Of a stretch of DNA of 64,000 bases, positions 1 to 8,891 are shown piece after piece; position 1 is the stretch's first letter, and the number at the start of each line of letters is the position of its first letter. The DNA lies in contig NZ_JAQPCN010000001.1 of assembly GCF_028464225.1 (NCBI RefSeq), forward strand, positions 1,364,001-1,428,000, read 5' to 3'. The notes below the pieces were generated by a model. It was given only the letters and a program-made list of their open reading frames with translations. It searched no databases and was not told the DNA's origin. This DNA is from Zeaxanthinibacter sp. PT1. Its GTDB lineage: Bacteria; Bacteroidota; Bacteroidia; Flavobacteriales; Flavobacteriaceae. The position numbers and the translations under genes are program-made.

Positions 1-31
1 CAAAAGATCAGGGAAGCCCTGGGCTAGGACT

Positions 32-388
32 CTAAGCCGGGAAACCGCCCTGGATAAACATGTAGGTGCCTGCGCCGACAAGGACGATAAGCAATAATAC
101 GAGTGCATAGAATAGGAAGGTGAAACGGATAGAAGATCGGTTAGGAGTAACCAGCTTCCTGTAGTATTCAAAGGTACGATCTATATCCTGGGTCCATTGT
201 ACCGGGTAGATTACGGATCCGCATTTTTTGCATTGTATCTCGTGGCTGAGATTCTTGGTTGTGCGGTGAAATAGTTTGCCATAACTCTCCTTCTGGTAAA
301 ATGTTAGCCGAAGGTCCTGTGCAAAACATTCAGGACAATTATTGGTCAGGTCGGCTTCTTTTATTACGATCAGTTTTTCCTTCATCAT
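32..388 (-). CDS. Small zinc-ribbon membrane protein, unknown function
   Basis: A 118-residue protein not recognised as a named family. Two CxxC pairs (C18/C21 and C53/C56) look like a four-cysteine zinc ribbon at the cytoplasmic N-terminus, and one hydrophobic segment (about residues 90-112) anchors the C-terminus. The start codon overlaps the stop of the upstream histidine kinase by four bases (ATGA), so the two are almost certainly translated together; a second Met immediately follows and could be the real start. The context suggests an accessory to the sensor kinase, but that is inference only. Confidence 0.7.
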   Translation of the reverse strand: MMKEKLIVIKEADLTNNCPECFAQDLRLTFYQKESYGKLFHRTTKNLSHEIQCKKCGSVIYPVQWTQDIDRTFEYYRKLVTPNRSSIRFTFLFYALVLLLIVLVGAGTYMFIQGGFPA

Positions 389-1539
389 GATGAGCCTAAA
401 GTTTTTAAGGAGATCTGCATTACAGTGCCTTCCTTGCTCGAGGTGAGCACCTTGATCTTTCCTTGGTGGTATTCTTCAACGATACGCTTGACCAGCGAGA
501 GTCCGAGGCCCCATCCGCGCTTCTTGGACGTAAAACCGGGAGTGAAGATAGAACTGTAATCTCCTTTCGCAATACCGTGACCGGTATCGGAGACCAGGAT
601 TTGGACAAATTTGCCTTCTGGGATAATTTCAATAGAGATATGACCTTTTCCCTTCATGGCATCAATCCCATTCTTCACCAAATTCTCTATGGTCCAGTGG
701 TACAAAGAACGGTTCAAAAGTACGGGAAAATTTTCGACTTTAGAATGAAATGAAAAATGGATAAGCTTGGAACTTCGCATTTTCAGGTAGTCAAAGGCCT
801 GTCTTGTTTCTTCTACTACATCAGCCCGTTCTAGCTTAGGAAGACTACCAATTTTAGAAAAACGTTCGGTGATGGTTTGCAGCCTGCTGATATCCTTATC
901 GATCTCCCTGGTGATCTCCGGGTTGATATTCTCTGCCCTCAGCAATTCGTTCCAGCCGAGAAGGGAGGTGAGGGGTGTACCGATCTGGTGAGCCGTTTCT
1001 TTGGCCATCCCGGCCCATAGTTTATTCTGTTCCGATGCTTTATTGGTCCTGAAAAAGAAAAAGATAACCGCTCCGAAGAGGAAAATGATCAGCAGTAAAG
1101 CAATTGGGTAATACTTCAGCTTATTCAGCACTTCAGAATTGCCATAATACAGCGTAGCAAGGTGTTCTCCTTTATAATTAATAGAAATAGGGGTGTTCTC
1201 CTGTTGAAATTGCTCTATCCGTTCCTGGACCAAAACTGGGTCCGCAACGGCATCCTCCCCCATATTATTGGTCTTTATAGATCCATCTTGGTTCACCAGG
1301 ATCATAGGGGTGGCGGTGTTGTTCTGGAATATTTTTACGTGCAGGTTCCCCAGGTCCCTGTCTTCAGAAGATTGTAGTAATTCGGATTGGGCGGTAGCCC
1401 ATATTTCCATTTTGTAGCGTTCTTCCTCCTTGAATTTCTTAAAGAAGCTGTTCGTGTTCCATAGAATAAGGCTTACGATCACGAATGATGCGATCAGCAA
1501 AAAAATATTTGAAGTTTTCCTGGGTCGGCTGAATTTCAT
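385..1539 (-). CDS. Membrane sensor histidine kinase
   Basis: A 384-residue sensor kinase. Transmembrane segments lie at about residues 12-30 and 142-163 and enclose a roughly 110-residue extracytoplasmic sensor. The dimerisation box carries H184 in the variant HQIGTPL, followed by the N box (ENLVKNGIDAM, about 285-295), G1 (DTGHGI, 318-323) and G2 (GWGLGLSLVKR, 342-352), so the kinase should be active. No response regulator adjoins it; the only neighbour in the operon is the small zinc-ribbon protein overlapping its 3' end. It is divergent from the flavin reductase-like gene. The signal it senses cannot be read from the sequence. Confidence 0.9.
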   Translation of the reverse strand: MKFSRPRKTSNIFLLIASFVIVSLILWNTNSFFKKFKEEERYKMEIWATAQSELLQSSEDRDLGNLHVKIFQNNTATPMILVNQDGSIKTNNMGEDAVADPVLVQERIEQFQQENTPISINYKGEHLATLYYGNSEVLNKLKYYPIALLLIIFLFGAVIFFFFRTNKASEQNKLWAGMAKETAHQIGTPLTSLLGWNELLRAENINPEITREIDKDISRLQTITERFSKIGSLPKLERADVVEETRQAFDYLKMRSSKLIHFSFHSKVENFPVLLNRSLYHWTIENLVKNGIDAMKGKGHISIEIIPEGKFVQILVSDTGHGIAKGDYSSIFTPGFTSKKRGWGLGLSLVKRIVEEYHQGKIKVLTSSKEGTVMQISLKTLGSS

Positions 1540-1634
1540 CAGGGCTGTTCTTTGCGAATTTAAAGATAATCCAAATTGGGGGACCGGGACGGTTTTCGTC
1601 TGCCAATCCGGTTTTAAATAGCCTACAAATTACG

Positions 1635-1642
1635 TACATTTG
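1635..1642 (+). promoter_or_regulatory. Bacteroidota-type -7 promoter element (TACATTTG)
   Basis: TACATTTG matches the Bacteroidota sigma-70 -7 consensus TAnnTTTG. A transcript would begin around 1647-1650, so this element excludes the TTG at 1640 as a start codon and puts the next gene's start at 1649 (nearly leaderless) or 1658. No convincing -33 TTG box is visible. Confidence 0.5.
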
Positions 1643-1648
1643 CCACCT

Positions 1649-2533
1649 ATGCAAGAGATGATTACTATTACCCCCGGAGAAGTTGCAACCCCCAAATTAC
1701 ATGGGTATCTGCTCGGGGCAGTAGGGCCCAGGCCTATAGCGTTTGCAAGTACGATAGACAACGAGGGAAGACCTAACCTCTCTCCTTTCAGTTTTTTTAA
1801 TGTCTTCAGCGCTAACCCGCCTGTCATGATCTTTTCACCAGCCCGTAGGGTACGTGATAATACGACAAAACACACCCTGGAAAATGTTCTGAAAACTAAG
1901 GAAGTGGTCATCAATATTGTGAACTACGATATGGTGCAACAGATGTCGCTCTCCAGTACGGAATACCCGGAAGGGGAGAACGAATTTGTAAAAGCTGGAT
2001 TGACCATGCTCCCCTCAGATTTAGTAAAACCTTTCCGAGTTGCGGAGTCGCCCGTGCAATTCGAATGTCGCGTCACTAAGGTGGAAGCATTAGGGGAAGA
2101 AGGCGGTGCTGGTAACCTCATTTTTTCGGAGGTAGTTAAGATGCATGTGCACAAGTCTGTCCTGGATGAGAACGGAAGCATAGATCAGCATAAAATAGAC
2201 CAGGTGGCCCGGATGGGGGGGAGCTGGTATAGCCGTGCTAATCAAGGGATGTTCGAGGTTCCCAAACCCTTGTCTACCCTGGGAATAGGGATAGACGCCA
2301 TCCCGGAAAAGATTCGGAACAGTAAATTATTAACTGGGAACGATCTCGGGAAACTGGGAAATGTGGAAGAATTACCCGCGGAAGAAGAAGTGATAGCATT
2401 TGTTGCGGAAAAAGAAGAACTCAAGGAAATCATCCGTGCCGGTGATGACGAAAAAAGGTTCAGAATGGCACAAGAATATTTAAATAATAATGACATGCTT
2501 TCTGCCTGGAAAGTACTGTTGGCAAACAATTAG
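1649..2533 (+). CDS. Flavin reductase-like FMN-binding protein
   Basis: About 294 residues. The N-terminal two thirds is a flavin reductase-like split barrel that binds FMN: the family signature AVGPRPIAFAST, then NLSPFSFFNVFSANPP and VMIFSPARR in order. The last roughly 80 residues are a charged helical extension. Members reduce or bind FMN and often serve oxygenases, but no partner oxygenase is nearby, so the substrate is unknown. ATG 1649 is chosen; ATG 1658 is equally plausible given the promoter element ending at 1642. DUF3127 follows after three bases and is probably cotranscribed. Confidence 0.85.
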   Translation: MQEMITITPGEVATPKLHGYLLGAVGPRPIAFASTIDNEGRPNLSPFSFFNVFSANPPVMIFSPARRVRDNTTKHTLENVLKTKEVVINIVNYDMVQQMSLSSTEYPEGENEFVKAGLTMLPSDLVKPFRVAESPVQFECRVTKVEALGEEGGAGNLIFSEVVKMHVHKSVLDENGSIDQHKIDQVARMGGSWYSRANQGMFEVPKPLSTLGIGIDAIPEKIRNSKLLTGNDLGKLGNVEELPAEEEVIAFVAEKEELKEIIRAGDDEKRFRMAQEYLNNNDMLSAWKVLLANN

Positions 2534-2536
2534 AAG

Positions 2537-2914
2537 ATGGAATTAGAAGGAACGATCAAATTAATCGGGGAAACCAAAACTTTTGGAAATAACGGTTTTC
2601 GTAAGCGCGAAGTAGTAGTGACTACCGATGAACAGTACCCCCAGACCATTATGGTCGAATTTGTACAAGACAAGACAGACCTGCTTAACAACTTTAAGCC
2701 GGGGCAGCCTGTAAAGATCAGTATTAACCTCAGGGGTCGTGAATGGACTAACCCACAGGGCGAGGTAAAATACTTTAACTCCATCCAGGGTTGGCGGATA
2801 GAAGGCGTACAAGCCGATGCAGCTGGCGGAAGTATCCCACCTGTGCCACCTATGGAAGCCTTTGAACCGGCAGACGACCTGAACGAAGAAGATCACGATG
2901 ATCTTCCGTTCTAA
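2537..2914 (+). CDS. DUF3127 protein with SSB-like acidic C-terminal tip
   Basis: A 125-residue protein of the DUF3127 family, common in Bacteroidota. The core (about residues 1-92) is strand-rich and reads like an OB-fold. The remainder is a proline-rich linker (PPVPPMEAF) and an acidic tail ending EEDHDDLPF. That ending closely resembles the conserved C-terminal tip of bacterial SSB (DDIPF), which docks DNA-repair and replication proteins. A role with single-stranded DNA or its partners is therefore inferred, not shown. It follows the flavin reductase-like gene by three bases. Confidence 0.85.
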   Translation: MELEGTIKLIGETKTFGNNGFRKREVVVTTDEQYPQTIMVEFVQDKTDLLNNFKPGQPVKISINLRGREWTNPQGEVKYFNSIQGWRIEGVQADAAGGSIPPVPPMEAFEPADDLNEEDHDDLPF

Positions 2915-2977
2915 GTTAAAATACATGGAGATGGTCCGGCCTTATCCAATGGTTATAGCCGGATCTCTCACTATTAT

Positions 2978-4354
2978 ATGAAGCTTACCAGGGGCATAGA
3001 AACGGTTTTCAGGAGGTACTTGCCTTCCCCTTTTACCATAGCCGTACTACTGACCCTTTTTACTATACTGCTTGCCTGGATCACTACAGATGCGCCGGAA
3101 TCGGGGTCGCACTTGGGATCTATACTTTCACATTGGGAATCCGGTATATGGAATAACGGTTTGCTGGTATTCGCATACCAGATGATGCTTATCCTGGTGC
3201 TTGGCCATGTCCTTGTGCTGAGCAAGCCGGTAGCCAGACTCATTCACAAGATCACGGGCTTAGTTAGCAGCCCTGCAAGCGCAGCTATACTGGTGGCCCT
3301 GCCCACTATGCTGATCTCTTTTTTTAATTGGGGACTGGGACTCATTTTTGGTGCTCTCCTCGCCCGGAAAGTAGGTCAGTATGCACAAGAAGAAGGTATA
3401 CCGATCAACTACCCGCTGGTAGGCGCTTGTGGATACCTGGGATTAATGGTCTGGCACGGGGGGATTAGTGGTTCTGCCCCCATTAAAGCCTCGGAGGAAG
3501 GCCATATTAATGAACTGATGCAGCTATCCGGTAACCAGGAATTACTGTCTGTGCTCCCGGGAAGCATCCCTACCTCCCTGACCGTGTTCAGCCCGGCTAA
3601 CCTGCTGATCTTCGCAACGGTTGTGGTCGCAATTTCGGGTATGGCATTTTACCTGGGACGAAGTACGCATACCGCCAAAACAGCTTTGCCGGCACTCTCT
3701 ATGGAGCAGGAGCAGGAAACAAAAGCAATGGGATCGGAAAAACTGGACCGTTCCCCCTGGCTTGCCGCTGTTTTTGGCTTGCTTATCCTCGCTGTCTTCT
3801 GCCTGCAGTACACTTCATTCCTCTCAGCGCTGAATATAACCCCTAACATGCTCAATTTCTTTATGCTGGGACTGGCTTTGTTACTTCATGGAAGCCTGGC
3901 AAAGTTTGGGAAGGCGGTGGAATCGGCAATAGGTGACACCGCCGGGATATTGATACAGTTTCCTTTGTATTTTGGAATTATGGGTATTATGGCCGGAAGT
4001 GGGATGATCGGTGATATATCGGATTTCTTTGCTTCTGTAGCCAATAGTACGACCCTTCCAGTGCTGACTTTTTTCAGTGCCGGACTCGTCAATATTTTTG
4101 TTCCCAGTGGAGGCGGGCAATGGGCAGTACAGGGCCCGCTGGTCCTGGAATCGGCCTGGCAGCTCGGGGTTCCCTTACCCAAAGCAATCATGGCACTGGC
4201 CTATGGGGACCAGGTAACCAATATGTTGCAACCCTTCTGGGCCTTGCCTTTACTGGCCATTACCAGGCTCAAGGCTAGTCAGATCCTTCCTTATACTTTG
4301 ATCTTCATGATACTTGGCTCTGTTATCTACCTTACGGGCTTACTGCTATTTTAG
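2978..4354 (+). CDS. Short-chain fatty acid transporter, AtoE family
   Basis: A 458-residue polytopic inner-membrane protein matching the AtoE family of short-chain fatty acid carriers in length and pattern. Visible are an N-terminal FRRYLPSPFTIAVLLTLFT segment, a conserved glycine-rich GLGLIFGALLARKVG helix region, HGGISGSAPIKA, and a C-terminal FVPSGGGQWAVQGPLV motif followed by GDQVTNMLQPFWALP. About 11 to 12 membrane helices are likely. The substrate is probably acetate, propionate, butyrate or a similar anion. It stands between DUF3127 and aat with its own short leader. Confidence 0.88.
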   Translation: MKLTRGIETVFRRYLPSPFTIAVLLTLFTILLAWITTDAPESGSHLGSILSHWESGIWNNGLLVFAYQMMLILVLGHVLVLSKPVARLIHKITGLVSSPASAAILVALPTMLISFFNWGLGLIFGALLARKVGQYAQEEGIPINYPLVGACGYLGLMVWHGGISGSAPIKASEEGHINELMQLSGNQELLSVLPGSIPTSLTVFSPANLLIFATVVVAISGMAFYLGRSTHTAKTALPALSMEQEQETKAMGSEKLDRSPWLAAVFGLLILAVFCLQYTSFLSALNITPNMLNFFMLGLALLLHGSLAKFGKAVESAIGDTAGILIQFPLYFGIMGIMAGSGMIGDISDFFASVANSTTLPVLTFFSAGLVNIFVPSGGGQWAVQGPLVLESAWQLGVPLPKAIMALAYGDQVTNMLQPFWALPLLAITRLKASQILPYTLIFMILGSVIYLTGLLLF

Positions 4355-4356
4355 CC

Positions 4357-4364
4357 TAAATTTG
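4357..4364 (+). promoter_or_regulatory. -7 promoter element (TAAATTTG) for aat
   Basis: TAAATTTG matches TAnnTTTG and ends 17 bases before the GTG start of aat, just after the stop codon of the transporter gene. It suggests aat can be transcribed independently. The -33 element is not evident. Confidence 0.45.
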
Positions 4365-4380
4365 TACAAAAGCTATTTTC

Positions 4381-5040
4381 GTGAACCATTCACCAAATTC
4401 CATAGCCTTCCTGACTGAAGCCTTGGTTTTTCCGCCCGTTGAGAAAGCGAATTCCGAAGGCCTCCTGGCCGTTGGGGGAGACCTGTCTGCAGACCGCTTA
4501 TTGCTGGCCTATCGCAATGGGATATTCCCTTGGTTCAACGAAGATTCCCTGATCCTGTGGTGGAGTCCTGATCCCAGGATGGTACTGTTCCCCGGGGAAT
4601 TAAAAATTTCCAAGAGCCTGAAGCGCACGCTGAAGAAGAATCTCTACACCGTGAGCCGTAACCGGAGTTTTGCCGATATTATTCAACAATGTGCAGCGGT
4701 CCCCAGGCCCGGCCAAGGCGGTACCTGGATCACTTCCGGTATGCAGGAGGCGTATATCGAATTACATCAGAGGGGTATTGCGGTGTCTTACGAAGTGTGG
4801 AAGGAAAAAGAGCTTGTAGGCGGACTTTATGGTTTGCAGCTCGGTAAGGTGTTCTGTGGTGAGAGTATGTTCAGTACAGCGAGTGATGCTTCTAAAGTAG
4901 CTTTGGTGCAACTGGTCAGGGATTGCCGGGAAAACGGCATTGAGCTAATAGATTGCCAGGTGTACACCAGTCATCTTGAGAGCCTGGGGGCAAGAGAAAT
5001 CCCCAGGGAAGAATATTTAAAATACCTCAAAAGGAAATAG
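4381..5040 (+). CDS. aat: Leucyl/phenylalanyl-tRNA--protein transferase
   Basis: Transfers Leu or Phe from aminoacyl-tRNA to proteins with N-terminal Lys or Arg, marking them for ClpS/ClpAP in the N-degron pathway. The 219 residues carry the full family signature: GLLAVGGDL, GIFPWF, WWSPDPRMVLFP, GTWITSGMQEAYIELH, VGGLYGLQLGKVFCGESMFS and DCQVYTSHLESLGAREIPR. The start is GTG at 4381, with the conserved LVFPPVEKAN beginning about 15 residues in, as expected. Its 3' end overlaps the convergent DUF2490 gene by 14 bases. Confidence 0.95.
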   Translation: MNHSPNSIAFLTEALVFPPVEKANSEGLLAVGGDLSADRLLLAYRNGIFPWFNEDSLILWWSPDPRMVLFPGELKISKSLKRTLKKNLYTVSRNRSFADIIQQCAAVPRPGQGGTWITSGMQEAYIELHQRGIAVSYEVWKEKELVGGLYGLQLGKVFCGESMFSTASDASKVALVQLVRDCRENGIELIDCQVYTSHLESLGAREIPREEYLKYLKRK

Positions 5041-5716
5041 ACAAGGAGTTATTAATAAATATGAGGTGTTGGGCGCGCTGTGTATAATCATCCAACCTGT
5101 ATTCCAGTCCTGTTTCAAAATTAAGTCCTTTCTCCAGGTGCCACCCTAGTATGATCTCCAGTCGCTGTTCGTATTCCGGATCAAGTGATTTTCCGAGACT
5201 CAGTAAGCTTTCCGTGTTTAAGACCAGGTAGGTTTCTCCGGCATTTAGTATTTCGCCCTGCAGAGGTGCGTCCAGGGCCAGGCGGTAACGCATACGATGT
5301 ACAGTATACGGATTTTGTATTCGCTGTTCTAACCGGAAACGATGTCCCAGCCGGTAACGCCTGTAAGTCCGAGTGATATTATATTGCTCGGTTACTCTTA
5401 GTTCATTGTTTTCATCCGGCTCAAAGGATTCGCGCCATCGGTACATAACACCTAAGGCAAGGCTTTGGTTACCTCGGATACTGAAGCCGGAAAAATGCCC
5501 TAATTCTAATTGTCTTGTTCGGAATGTAAGCCTGTTGTCATCATAAGTATAAAGTCGTGTAGCTAATGCAAAATTATGCGAGTATCCCTTCCCCAGGTCG
5601 TAATTGACCTCCACTTCGGGTTCCCAGAATCCCCGGAGATTTTCTTGGGCCTTGGAGGTAATCATACCGCAAAGAAGTAAGATCAGCAGCAGGCCATTAG
5701 TAAATGATGTGGGCAT
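5027..5716 (-). CDS. DUF2490 family outer-membrane protein
   Basis: A 229-residue protein with an N-terminal signal peptide (cleavage likely after SKA, about residue 23) and alternating-residue strands throughout, starting with the GFWEPEVEVNYDLG pattern of DUF2490. It ends in Phe, the usual C-terminal signature of outer-membrane barrels recognised by BamA. Function is unknown for the family. The start overlaps the previous minus-strand gene by 20 bases, so it is likely translated with it and with tag. Confidence 0.8.
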   Translation of the reverse strand: MPTSFTNGLLLILLLCGMITSKAQENLRGFWEPEVEVNYDLGKGYSHNFALATRLYTYDDNRLTFRTRQLELGHFSGFSIRGNQSLALGVMYRWRESFEPDENNELRVTEQYNITRTYRRYRLGHRFRLEQRIQNPYTVHRMRYRLALDAPLQGEILNAGETYLVLNTESLLSLGKSLDPEYEQRLEIILGWHLEKGLNFETGLEYRLDDYTQRAQHLIFINNSLSISF

Positions 5717-6284
5717 ATGAAGCAGGGATTGAGGTTCTTATAGAGATAAAATTTCCCGAGGCATCAAAAAGAATTTCATATTCGTTGTAAGTCCTTTCTT
5801 GTTTCGCAGAGATGACCATTTCATAATTCAGCTCCGGGATCAGTAGGTTCTGAAAAGCATTCCTGATGGTTTTTTGAGGTGTGCTGCCTGGAAGGAGTGG
5901 GTACTGCTGTTGTATCTTCTTTATTCTGAATTTCGTGAAATTGTCTTTAAAATACCGCTGCATGGTCTCCCAGGAATCCCCGGGTATATCCACTTCTTTT
6001 ACCAGTATCTCGATGTCCTCTAATTGACCATCCTCACTGAATTCAACACTATAAAACATCCTGCCTTTTTTAAACTTCAGTTCATAACTAACCTTAGTAC
6101 TATCCTGTTCCCGGTAATATCGCAGGCGTTTAACATCTGTTAATTGCGGCGCGATCAACTCCAGTGCATTTTCAGGAAACAGGGAGGGCTTAATACGTCT
6201 TTCGGATTCGCGCTTGTACTGTGAATTGCCACTGTAAGAGAACAACAGTAAGAGCAGGAGACATAAAATTCTAAACTTGGTCAT
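5697..6284 (-). CDS. Secreted protein of unknown function
   Basis: A 195-residue protein with a clear signal peptide (hydrophobic residues 5-19, cleavage after GNS). The mature part alternates charged strands and helices (YELKFKKGRMFYSVEFSEDGQLEDIEI) and resembles PepSY/BLF-like periplasmic folds, but I cannot place it in a family. It overlaps tag by 14 bases upstream and the DUF2490 gene by 20 bases downstream, so all three are probably one transcript. Confidence 0.65.
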   Translation of the reverse strand: MTKFRILCLLLLLLFSYSGNSQYKRESERRIKPSLFPENALELIAPQLTDVKRLRYYREQDSTKVSYELKFKKGRMFYSVEFSEDGQLEDIEILVKEVDIPGDSWETMQRYFKDNFTKFRIKKIQQQYPLLPGSTPQKTIRNAFQNLLIPELNYEMVISAKQERTYNEYEILFDASGNFISIRTSIPASYAHIIY

Positions 6285-6834
6285 AACGGAAACAATCTAC
6301 CTGGTGATCATTGACCATACCGGTGGCCTGCATATGGGCATAGACTACGGTTGGTCCTACAAATTTAAATCCCTTCTTTTTAAGGTCCTTACTAAGCGCT
6401 TCAGATAAGGCGGTTGTGGCCGGGGCATCCTTATGATGGGCCAGGGCATTTTTTATAGGCCTATGGTCCACATAACTCCAGATGTAATCACAGAAGCTGC
6501 CATGCTCTTGCTGCACTTTGATAAATGCCTGTGCATTAGAAACAGTAGCATTGATCTTAAGCCGGTTCCTGATAATCCCCGGGTCCTCCATCAAAGCTTC
6601 GATCTTTGATGGGCCGTAAGCCGCAATTTTGTGATAATCAAAATTGTCAAAAGCCTTCCGGAAATTCTCGCGCTTCTTCAGAATAGTAATCCAGCTAAGT
6701 CCTGCCTGGAAGGTTTCCAGAATGAGAAATTCGAACATAGTGGAGTCGTCCCGTACCGGTACTCCCCATTCCCGGTCGTGATATTCTTCATACAGCGCAT
6801 CTCCTTCGCACCAGCCGCAGCGTTTTAATTCCAT
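6271..6834 (-). CDS. tag: DNA-3-methyladenine glycosylase I
   Basis: Excises 3-methyladenine from alkylated DNA, the first step of base excision repair. The 187 residues match the family from end to end: RCGWCEGDALYEEYHDREWG at the start, ETFQAGLSWITILKKRENFR (the helix-hairpin region) and GPTVVYAHMQATGMVNDH at the end. The zinc-snap ligands of E. coli Tag appear as C6, H19, H177 and C181. Two secreted-protein genes overlap its 3' end in the same direction, an odd operon pairing with no obvious functional link. Confidence 0.95.
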   Translation of the reverse strand: MELKRCGWCEGDALYEEYHDREWGVPVRDDSTMFEFLILETFQAGLSWITILKKRENFRKAFDNFDYHKIAAYGPSKIEALMEDPGIIRNRLKINATVSNAQAFIKVQQEHGSFCDYIWSYVDHRPIKNALAHHKDAPATTALSEALSKDLKKKGFKFVGPTVVYAHMQATGMVNDHQVDCFRYDQV

Positions 6835-6910
6835 GCCTAAATTTAATTACTTCGGATGGAATAAAAAACGCTATGACGCTGGTGAACGAGATTTAAAACA
6901 AAGCTTTCTC

Positions 6911-7261
6911 CTAACGGTTCAATTCTCCGGATTGAAGGGCTCTGTCCACATGGGCGGTTACTTCCCTGTAATGCCTGAAATACTGTTTCCGGTTTACCGG
7001 CTGTAGGGTAGCAACCTGGTGTCCCTCTTTATCGGTACTCACATCCGCTACTACTACGCGTATCCCGGCCAGGCTTTTATAATCCGGAAGTATTCCCTGC
7101 TTGATCAGGAAATTCGGCCTTGGAAAATCCAGGTGGTTAAACTGGTTGCCTTCGGGCTGCTGAATGGTAAATTCGTCTCCTACATTCACTGACGTATCCT
7201 GGGCTTGAAGTGCGAAAACACCGGTGAGGAGCATTGATAGAAGTATAATTCCTTTTTTCAT
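6911..7261 (-). CDS. Small secreted protein of unknown function
   Basis: A 116-residue protein with a signal peptide (residues 1-20, cleavage after LQA). The mature part is strand-rich with no cysteines and no motif I recognise; IRVVVADVSTDKEGHQVATLQPV suggests a small beta-sandwich or OB-like fold. It lies alone between tag and the TonB-like gene. The clean signal peptide and near-100-base spacers on both sides support a real gene. Confidence 0.6.
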   Translation of the reverse strand: MKKGIILLSMLLTGVFALQAQDTSVNVGDEFTIQQPEGNQFNHLDFPRPNFLIKQGILPDYKSLAGIRVVVADVSTDKEGHQVATLQPVNRKQYFRHYREVTAHVDRALQSGELNR

Positions 7262-7362
7262 CTTTAATATAATTTTGGTTCCATATAATTTACGGAAAAT
7301 CAGGCAAATTACTGGTTACAAAAATAAGAAATATGACAGAAAAAAATAGTGGTAAGTTACTG

Positions 7363-8091
7363 CTACTTGCTCTGGAAGATGTAAGTGATGGTGCCTATCT
7401 GGGAGGATTTGGAATCCGGGTTGAAACGGGCACGTAAGGCGTAAGTGATGGCGTTGTCTACGAGACAGCCATTACTGGTATTAGAACTTTTAGCGTTATA
7501 GTCGGCCGCAGTCACATAGCCATTGCTGTCAACATCGATATTGATCACCACTGTTCCTCCTTCTATGCAGGTATAGATGGGGGGTGGTAACCTGTAACTG
7601 GTACGATCTACCAGGGAAAAGGAAACAGAGGTGCGTCTCTTTGCAAGATTATTGGTGTATTCTTTTTTCTGGGCATCTTTTTCCCCAAGTTGTTGCAGGC
7701 GTTCCTCGCGCTTCCTGGCCAGCTCTTTTAGGCCATCAGAAAAATTAGAATCGGGTTCATTATATTCACCTTCTTCGCCTTCCTCGGATAATTCTGTCCG
7801 TTCTTCAAGCAGCTCTTCTAGCGTTTTTAGTGGTTCCGGGTTACCCATGCTGGGTTTAGCAGTCTCGTTAAAAGCCATATGGGATTCAATGGGGTCTGAC
7901 TGCTCCATTTCCTCCATTTGCTGCTCCTCTTCTTCCAGCATTTTTTCAAGGTCCTCATCAGCCAGGCTCATTTCTATCACATATTCCTCTTCCTGCTCAG
8001 CGCCGAGATGGATATTGAAAAGTGTCAATATCAGTATTCCCAGCGTAAGTGCGGTAATGATAAAAGCAAGCTGTGGTCGATTCAGGTGCAT
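7363..8091 (-). CDS. TonB-like energy transducer or anchor protein
   Basis: A 242-residue protein with one N-terminal membrane anchor (about residues 8-28), a long Glu/Gln-rich periplasmic coiled region with EEEEQQMEEMEQ, a Lys/Arg-rich helix, and a C-terminal TonB-like domain (GGTVVINIDVDSNGYVTAADYNA). TonB proteins carry proton-motive energy to outer-membrane receptors; this one has an acidic rather than Pro-Lys-rich spacer, so it may be a structural relative. Two cysteines in the C-terminal domain could form a disulfide. No exbB/exbD lies nearby. Confidence 0.7.
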   Translation of the reverse strand: MHLNRPQLAFIITALTLGILILTLFNIHLGAEQEEEYVIEMSLADEDLEKMLEEEEQQMEEMEQSDPIESHMAFNETAKPSMGNPEPLKTLEELLEERTELSEEGEEGEYNEPDSNFSDGLKELARKREERLQQLGEKDAQKKEYTNNLAKRRTSVSFSLVDRTSYRLPPPIYTCIEGGTVVINIDVDSNGYVTAADYNAKSSNTSNGCLVDNAITYALRARFNPDSKSSQIGTITYIFQSK

Positions 8092-8164
8092 AAACCTATA
8101 ACCTTTTTTTTTACAAAATATTATATTTTGCTGACGCTCGGAGCTTTACAAGGAGGGGTGGTAA

Positions 8165-8878
8165 TCAGTTATTCGATGCTTCTGGGAGCAGTAATTCCCT
8201 GAATTCCTCGGGGGTCAACGCATTATTTACGTTAAATTCCCCTATTTTGGTTCTCCGCAGCCGGGATAAATACCCGCCGGAGCCCAAATATTGTCCAAAA
8301 TCATGGGCCAGTGACCTGATATAAGTGCCTTTGCTGCAGACAACCCTGAAATCTACTTCCGGTAAATTGATTTTCGTTATCTCGAAAGTATTTATAGTGA
8401 TCAGGCGTTTTTTGATCTCCACTTCTTTTCCCTCGCGAGCAAATTCATACAGCCGTTTACCATCTTTTTTCAGGGCGGAAAAGACCGGTGGCTTCTGTGC
8501 TATTTCCCCGGTAAAGTGGGCTGTGGCCTTCTCAATAGCTTCTCCAGTGATGTGATCTATGGGATATTCCTGGTCTACTTCGGTTTCCAGGTCATATGAG
8601 GGCGTGGTCCCGCCCAGGGTGATCGTACCGGTATACTCCTTGACTTGCCCCTGTAGTCCCTCTATTTTCTTCGTGGCCTTACCGGTGCAGATGATCAGCA
8701 GGCCGGTAGCCAGGGGATCCAGGGTGCCGGCATGACCTACTTTTATCTTTTTAAGCTGGAACTTACGCCTGATAGCCCATTTTACAGCATTCACGGCCTG
8801 GAATGAAGACCATCCCAAGGGTTTATCAATAAGCAAAATCTGTCCGTCCAGGAAAGTTTCTTTAGAGTCAGGGTTCAT
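8165..8878 (-). CDS. truB: tRNA pseudouridine(55) synthase
   Basis: Makes pseudouridine at position 55 in the T-loop of tRNAs. The 237 residues contain KPLGWSSFQAVN, the catalytic motif GHAGTLDPLATGLL with nucleophile D54, KEYTGTITLG, and the C-terminal CSKGTYIRSLAHDFG. It lacks a long PUA tail, as usual in Bacteroidota. It follows uppP closely in the order ftsX, DUF3098, uppP, truB, a neighbourhood typical of Flavobacteriia. Confidence 0.96.
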   Translation of the reverse strand: MNPDSKETFLDGQILLIDKPLGWSSFQAVNAVKWAIRRKFQLKKIKVGHAGTLDPLATGLLIICTGKATKKIEGLQGQVKEYTGTITLGGTTPSYDLETEVDQEYPIDHITGEAIEKATAHFTGEIAQKPPVFSALKKDGKRLYEFAREGKEVEIKKRLITINTFEITKINLPEVDFRVVCSKGTYIRSLAHDFGQYLGSGGYLSRLRRTKIGEFNVNNALTPEEFRELLLPEASNN

Positions 8879-8891
8879 GTGGTTCTTTTTT

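Noticed and set aside
7363-8091. Firm assignment as tonB
   Set aside because: The spacer is acidic rather than Pro/Lys-rich and no exbB/exbD is nearby; only TonB-like is supported.
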